NCBI GenBank assembly: GCA_023230755.1
Contig: JALNWS010000192.1
Location: 1-7,442, forward strand
Length of the DNA stretch: 7,442 nt
Direction of reading: 5' to 3'
Source: Azoarcus sp.
GTDB lineage: Bacteria; Pseudomonadota; Gammaproteobacteria; Burkholderiales; Rhodocyclaceae
Under the pieces are notes generated by a model. The model saw only the letters and a list, made by a program, of their open reading frames with translations. It was not told the DNA's origin and ran no database searches. Positions 5,765-7,442 of this stretch are shown piece after piece. A program made the translations under genes and the position numbers. Within the stretch, counting starts at the first letter, position 1. The number at the start of each line of letters is the position of its first letter.

Positions 5765-6676
5765 GTGAATAGCGTTACGCCCCAAGCTGCCGTCGAACCC
5801 GCCGAGAATCGCCACTCCAACACCTTCCTGCGTCTGAAGAAAAAACTCGAACGCAGTGTTGGCGAAGCCATTGGCGACTACAACATGATCGGGGATGGCG
5901 ATACGGTGATGGTTTGCGTTTCGGGCGGAAAGGATTCCTACACCCTGCTATCCTGCCTGCTGGCTTTGCGCGAGCGTGCGCCGGTCGATTTCCGCATCGT
6001 GGCAATGAACCTCGATCAGAAACAGCCCGGCTTCCCCGACCACATCCTGCCGACCTACTTCGAGTCCATCGGCGTCGAGTACCGGATCGTCACCGAAGAC
6101 ACCTACTCGATCGTCAAGGACAAGATACCCGAGGGCAAAACCACCTGTTCACTGTGCTCCCGCCTTCGTCGCGGCATCATCTACCGCACCGCTGCCGAGA
6201 TTGGCGCCACCCGCATTGCGCTTGGACACCACCGCGACGACATGCTGGAAACGCTGTTCCTGAACATGTTCTTTGGCGGCAAGATCAAAGCCATGCCGCC
6301 CAAGCTGGTGAGCGACGATGGCAAGCACATGGTGATCCGGCCGCTGGCCTACTGTACGGAAAACGATATCGCCCGCTTTGCCCGCAGCATGGATTTTCCC
6401 ATCATTCCATGCAATCTCTGCGGCTCGCAGGAGAACGCGCAGCGCAAACACATCAAGGCCATGCTGCAGTCCTGGGCAAAAGAACATCCAGGGCGCATCG
6501 AATCGCTCGCAACATCGCTCAAGAACGTAGTTCCATCCCACCTGGCCGACCAGAAACTGTTCGACTTCGTCGGTGTCGACCGAAATACAACACTGGACGA
6601 AGGTGATATTGCCTTCGACCCGCAACCCCTTCCGGATGGGAGCAGGGAGATCGTCCGGCTTTTTTCAGGGCGATGA
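5765..6676 (+). CDS. ttcA: tRNA 2-thiocytidine biosynthesis protein TtcA
   Basis: TtcA thiolates cytidine 32 of certain tRNAs (s2C32), activating the base with ATP and using a [4Fe-4S] cluster. The 303-residue product has the PP-loop VSGGKDS (52-58), the cysteine pair TCSLCSRLRRG (127-137; Cys128 and Cys131) and a second pair in PCNLCGSQ (215-222; Cys216 and Cys219). E. coli TtcA uses two Cys of the first pair and one of the second for its cluster. ALGHHRDDMLETLFLNMFFGG (152-172) is the signature block of the family. The start is GTG at 5765, preceded only by a weak GAG (5755-5757); no ATG lies in frame before residue 41. Length and motifs are complete, so the gene should be functional. It follows the SDR gene by 56 bases with its own -10 box. 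Confidence 0.97.
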   Translation: MNSVTPQAAVEPAENRHSNTFLRLKKKLERSVGEAIGDYNMIGDGDTVMVCVSGGKDSYTLLSCLLALRERAPVDFRIVAMNLDQKQPGFPDHILPTYFESIGVEYRIVTEDTYSIVKDKIPEGKTTCSLCSRLRRGIIYRTAAEIGATRIALGHHRDDMLETLFLNMFFGGKIKAMPPKLVSDDGKHMVIRPLAYCTENDIARFARSMDFPIIPCNLCGSQENAQRKHIKAMLQSWAKEHPGRIESLATSLKNVVPSHLADQKLFDFVGVDRNTTLDEGDIAFDPQPLPDGSREIVRLFSGR

Positions 6677-6700
6677 AATATCCGTCAGGCATCGCTGGAA

Positions 6701-6723
6701 GGCTTGCATCGCTTGCAGCCTTT
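6701..6723 (+). terminator. Possible weak intrinsic terminator after ttcA
   Basis: GGCTTGCA (6701-6708) can pair with TGCAGCC (6714-6720) as seven pairs with one bulged T and a five-base loop, followed by only three T and then an AT-rich stretch (GATCATTATT). It lies 25 bases after the ttcA stop, the right place for a terminator, but the T run is short. Confidence 0.35.
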
Positions 6724-6727
6724 GATC

Positions 6728-6788
6728 ATTATTGACCCGAGTGCGGCGTGTGCTTGCCGCCGGACAACCACCACGGTAAATCAATAAT
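6728..6788. repeat. 8-bp inverted repeat flanking the leader of the cyclase-FHA gene
   Basis: ATTATTGA (6728-6735) and its exact complement TCAATAAT (6781-6788) bracket 45 bases, with the right arm touching the ATG at 6789. Inside lies a GC-rich hairpin, GCGGC (6743-6747) with GCCGC (6756-6760). No Shine-Dalgarno sequence is visible at the normal distance. If folded in RNA, the outer stem would cover the ribosome entry site; as DNA the AT-rich arms could be regulator sites. Confidence 0.4.
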
Positions 6789-7442
6789 ATGTCCGATCGA
6801 AAAAACCTGTGCGTGCTCGTTGCCGACGTAATCGGAGGAGATCACCTCATTGCTCGCCTCGGCAAAGATGAGGCCAACCATGCAGTAGACCGCTGCCTGA
6901 ACCGTATTGACCGTGCGGTCGGCGGCAATAGCGGTACGGTCCTGGACCGGGCTGGAAGCAGCATTGCGGCCAGTTTCGAGCGCTGCGACTCGGGTGTTGT
7001 CGCAGCATGCGAAATGCTCGAACGCGTGCTGAGCCTGCCGCCCGTCAGCGGCACGCAGCTGAAGATCAGAATCGGGATTCACTATGGTCTGGCAGACGGC
7101 CAGACAGGCGGGGACGGGGTCGATGGTGCTCGCCGTCTGGCACAGACCTGCCTCCCCGGGCAGGCCTTGGCGAGCAGTACCGCAGTCATGTTGCTCACCC
7201 CTTCGGCCCGACACTTTGCCGGCGCCGAAGCCTTTCAGTCGGAAGCGCAGAGTGGTCTCGAGTGGCAGGTATTCACTATCGGACATCGCGTCGGCGTGGT
7301 GACATCACTGCCCCCGAATGCGAAACTCTCGCAGCGCCTGCGACTGCGCCATCAGGAAGAGGTGATGTTCGTCGAGGAGCACCGGCCCATCGTGCTGCTC
7401 GGGCGCGAACTGGGTAACGACGTCGTGATCATCGATGCCAGG
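6789..7442 (+). CDS. Class III cyclase-like domain plus FHA domain protein (3' end outside window)
   Basis: An open frame from ATG 6789 to the window edge gives 218 residues with no stop. Residues 7-135 resemble an adenylate/guanylate cyclase catalytic domain: LCVLVADVIGG (7-17) with the first metal Asp13, a G-x(3)-A-S-F segment (56-63), KIRIGIHYG (92-100), VDGARRL (111-117) and PGQALASSTAVMLL (123-136). Two key positions differ: the Asp that normally follows Gly in the second metal motif is Ser57, and the Asn of the usual VNxAxRL motif is Asp112; Arg116 is kept. From about residue 193 an FHA domain appears to start (RPIVLLGRELGNDVVIIDAR, with G205-R206 and N210), a phosphothreonine-binding module. 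The protein therefore looks like a signalling adaptor with a possibly inactive cyclase fold. It has no signal peptide. An active cyclase cannot be ruled out. Confidence 0.85.
   Translation, partial: MSDRKNLCVLVADVIGGDHLIARLGKDEANHAVDRCLNRIDRAVGGNSGTVLDRAGSSIAASFERCDSGVVAACEMLERVLSLPPVSGTQLKIRIGIHYGLADGQTGGDGVDGARRLAQTCLPGQALASSTAVMLLTPSARHFAGAEAFQSEAQSGLEWQVFTIGHRVGVVTSLPPNAKLSQRLRLRHQEEVMFVEEHRPIVLLGRELGNDVVIIDAR

Noticed and set aside
5914..6606. 230-codon open frame in another frame of ttcA
   Set aside because: It overlaps the whole TtcA core and its product is a low-complexity Arg/His/Pro-rich translation typical of a shifted frame.
6729..7286. 185-codon minus-strand open frame at the right end
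   Set aside because: The plus strand here encodes the cyclase-FHA protein with recognisable motifs; the antisense frame shows none.

Overview
The window is high-GC DNA with dense, chromosomal-looking gene packing. The gene families (long Cca with an HD domain, TtcA, a YfcG-type glutathione transferase, a MidA-type methyltransferase and a pteridine-reductase-like SDR) point to a Gram-negative betaproteobacterium. Rhodocyclales (Azoarcus/Thauera-like) is my best guess; that placement rests on family resemblance, not on a search. I see no phage, IS element, CRISPR, rRNA or tRNA gene.

Left block (1-1773): the 3' end of a glutathione S-transferase overlaps by one base the start of cca, the tRNA CCA-adding enzyme (250-1479). 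Convergent to it, on the minus strand, is a 65-residue DUF2905-type membrane protein (1502-1699). A short divergent gap carries a candidate minus-strand promoter with a palindrome in its spacer.

Central block (1774-3673): a YfcG-like glutathione transferase and an alpha/beta hydrolase overlap by four bases (ATGA) and look like a two-gene operon. Next come 217 bases without a clear gene, holding two inverted repeats. They lead into a 68-codon gene of unknown function that has a strong Shine-Dalgarno sequence. A second, out-of-frame start with its own Shine-Dalgarno lies in the loop of the hairpin just upstream.

Right block (3674-7442): a MidA/NDUFAF7-family methyltransferase on the minus strand diverges from an SDR with pteridine-reductase hallmarks (Asp in place of the usual catalytic Ser). 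ttcA follows the SDR with its own near-perfect -10 box and a GTG start. The last gene (6789 to the window edge) is a class III adenylate/guanylate-cyclase-like domain followed by the beginning of an FHA domain. It lacks the second metal-binding Asp and may be a non-catalytic signalling protein.

Functionally, cca and ttcA both act on tRNA (3' end maturation; 2-thiocytidine-32), the two GSTs and the hydrolase suggest redox or small-molecule turnover, and the SDR suggests folate/pterin reduction. Most of the window is ordinary housekeeping sequence. The points most worth a second look are the degenerate cyclase-FHA protein and the structured leader of the small unknown gene. I did not find convincing evidence of a new multi-gene system.
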